Shown: positions 62,777 to 64,000 of the stretch, piece by piece
How the letters are laid out: the number at the start of each line of letters is the position of its first letter
Numbering within the stretch: the first letter of the stretch is position 1
Assembly (NCBI RefSeq): GCF_021155765.1
Contig: NC_060110.1
Span: forward strand, 372,001 to 436,000
DNA from: Diprion similis
Taxonomy: Eukaryota > Arthropoda > Insecta > Hymenoptera > Diprionidae
Reading direction: 5' to 3'
Length of the DNA stretch: 64,000 nucleotides
Position numbers and translations under genes: made by a program
The notes under the pieces: model-generated
Seen by the model: the letters and a program-made list of their open reading frames with translations, nothing else
What the model was told of the DNA's origin: nothing
Database searches by the model: none

Positions 62777-63900
62777 TTGAAGTATGTGAACAACCATGAG
62801 AGTGCTAATGACATGCCAGGCTATACACGCTTGTTTGATCGTGTGGCTGAGGAAGGGATTGACAATGATAATTTCTATGTAGAACATTTTATATATATCC
62901 CAAATTTCTTTCCAGTAACAACCTATGTGTATCTGACCTGCGGCTTAACTTTACTGAAGTTAAATGCTGCATTGAGAAGATTAAACCTGATTCTAGTGTT
63001 GGCTCTAATGGGATATATCCCTTTTCCTTAGGAACTGTGCGATGCTTCTGTGCAATTGCAGCCTCTTCTTACTATTCTTAATAAGTCTCTCAGCAACGGG
63101 ATATTCTGGACCATCTGGAAAGCGGACTTCTTGTCTCAACTTTATAAGTCTGGTGATAAGAAGAATGTCGGTAATTACTGTCTCATCTTTAAGCTGAATT
63201 TATTGGCCAAGGTATTCTATGCAGCAGTTGAGTGTAAACTCTCTCTATGCCTAAGGACTCACATTATTCCTCAGCAGCATGGCTTTATGCCACAGAGATT
63301 AACTGTTAGTAATCTAGCTATATACTTTAATCATATCGTAAAGGGGTTAGTCGAAAAGGGTCAGACAGATGTTCTCTATATCGACATGGTTAAAGCTTTT
63401 CACAAGGTGAACCACAAGTTGCTGCTCAGTAAACTCAACATCATATTGAAATTCAAAGTTTCCTAATAAGTAAAATTCATGTGCCATCGGATGTTCCCTA
63501 CAGGTCTCATCTAGGGCTACTGTTGTTTTTAACTATGATTAATGATATTGGGCGTAAGATATATCAGTTCTAATTTCTTACTGTTCGAGGACAACTTCAA
63601 AATTAATAAAACAGTCAATTCTGAATTAGACGCTTTCTAACTCTGGAGTAATATTAGCAGCGTCTGTCGTTGGTGCCGGGATAATGGCCTTAGTTTCAAT
63701 GATAAAAAGTACTCGGTCACATCTTTTTCTAGGCCAAACAGGGTAAATGCAGATTATTTACTTTATGACGTACCATTATAGTAGTTCTATGCTGCAATTT
63801 ACCCTGGAGACTTTAGCTGTAGATCAGTAATGGAGAGGCTTAAACTATTTGGCTGCACCGTTTCATCCTTAAGAACTAACTGCTAGGGCAAATTGCTGAC
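62777..63900 (+). pseudogene. Degenerate non-LTR retrotransposon reverse transcriptase
   Basis: RT motifs appear in order but with breaks. LNAALRRLN... near 62960 is the pre-finger region. WKADFLSQLYKSGDKKNVGN from about 63117 corresponds to the WKxAxIxPIYKKGDxxxxxNYR motif. IIPQQHGFMPQR follows near 63265. YIDMVKAFHKVNHKLLLSKL near 63380 is motif A, where Asp is retained but the usual AFDxVxH is AFHKVNH. After a stop, a SHLGLLLF... block and LFEDNFK (in place of FADDTK) lie in other frames near 63510 and 63585, and CRWCRDNGLSFNDKKYS near 63665. Loss of the second catalytic Asp of the FADD box and multiple stops show it is dead. The pattern suits Jockey/CR1/R1-type elements. Neither end was found; it may run past the window. 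Confidence 0.75.
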
Positions 63901-64000
63901 TTTTGGCTGATTTCACGTTTGTCCATTAACTTAATATGTTTTTATGGCCAATCGGACTTAGCTTCTACATAGTTATAAGAATGAGATATGTAAAATGGAC

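Overview
The window is a piece of an AT-rich animal nuclear genome, most likely insect. Genes have small GT-AG exons and long introns, and the DNA between them is dense in short DNA transposons, fold-back elements and LTR debris. Protein content (KDEL receptor, Rac-type GTPase, WDR13-like WD40 protein, Exo70, mitochondrial GatC and POLG2) is conserved across animals. The order cannot be fixed from sequence alone; Hymenoptera would fit, but this is inference. No tRNA, rRNA or CRISPR array was seen.

Layout. 2200-16985 (minus): a UPF0047/YjbQ-family gene of three exons with a 14 kb second intron that holds a decayed hAT-like transposon (8204-11671). 17492-21642: an old LTR copy that took three further insertions, one a P-element-like 1.25 kb transposon with an intact THAP DNA-binding protein. 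22059-24203 (plus): ER lumen protein (KDEL) receptor, complete in three exons. 27582-32975 (minus): GatC followed 36 bases later by POLG2, an arrangement that looks dicistronic. 33190-39100: a gene-free nest of fold-back elements, a TIR transposon with 8-base target duplications, a solo LTR inside it, and an inverted pair of another LTR family. 41956-45621 (minus): Rac GTPase, with a dead pogo-like transposase in its large intron. 45971-51569 (plus): WDR13-like gene, divergent from Rac with 349 bases between the start codons. 54816 to past 60851 (minus): the C-terminal two-thirds of Exo70; its N-terminal exons lie beyond the window. 62777-63900 (plus): decayed non-LTR reverse transcriptase, probably in an Exo70 5' intron.

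The cellular genes do not form one pathway. Two touch the secretory route (KDEL receptor, Exo70), Rac can feed into exocytosis and actin control, and GatC/POLG2 are both needed for mitochondrial gene expression. The most interesting signals are the GatC-POLG2 junction (a seven-codon ORF whose stop overlaps the POLG2 start), the THAP-only protein inside a short TIR element, and a 28-base palindrome that appears to be a transposon reduced to two fused ends but still flanked by a near-perfect 8-base duplication.
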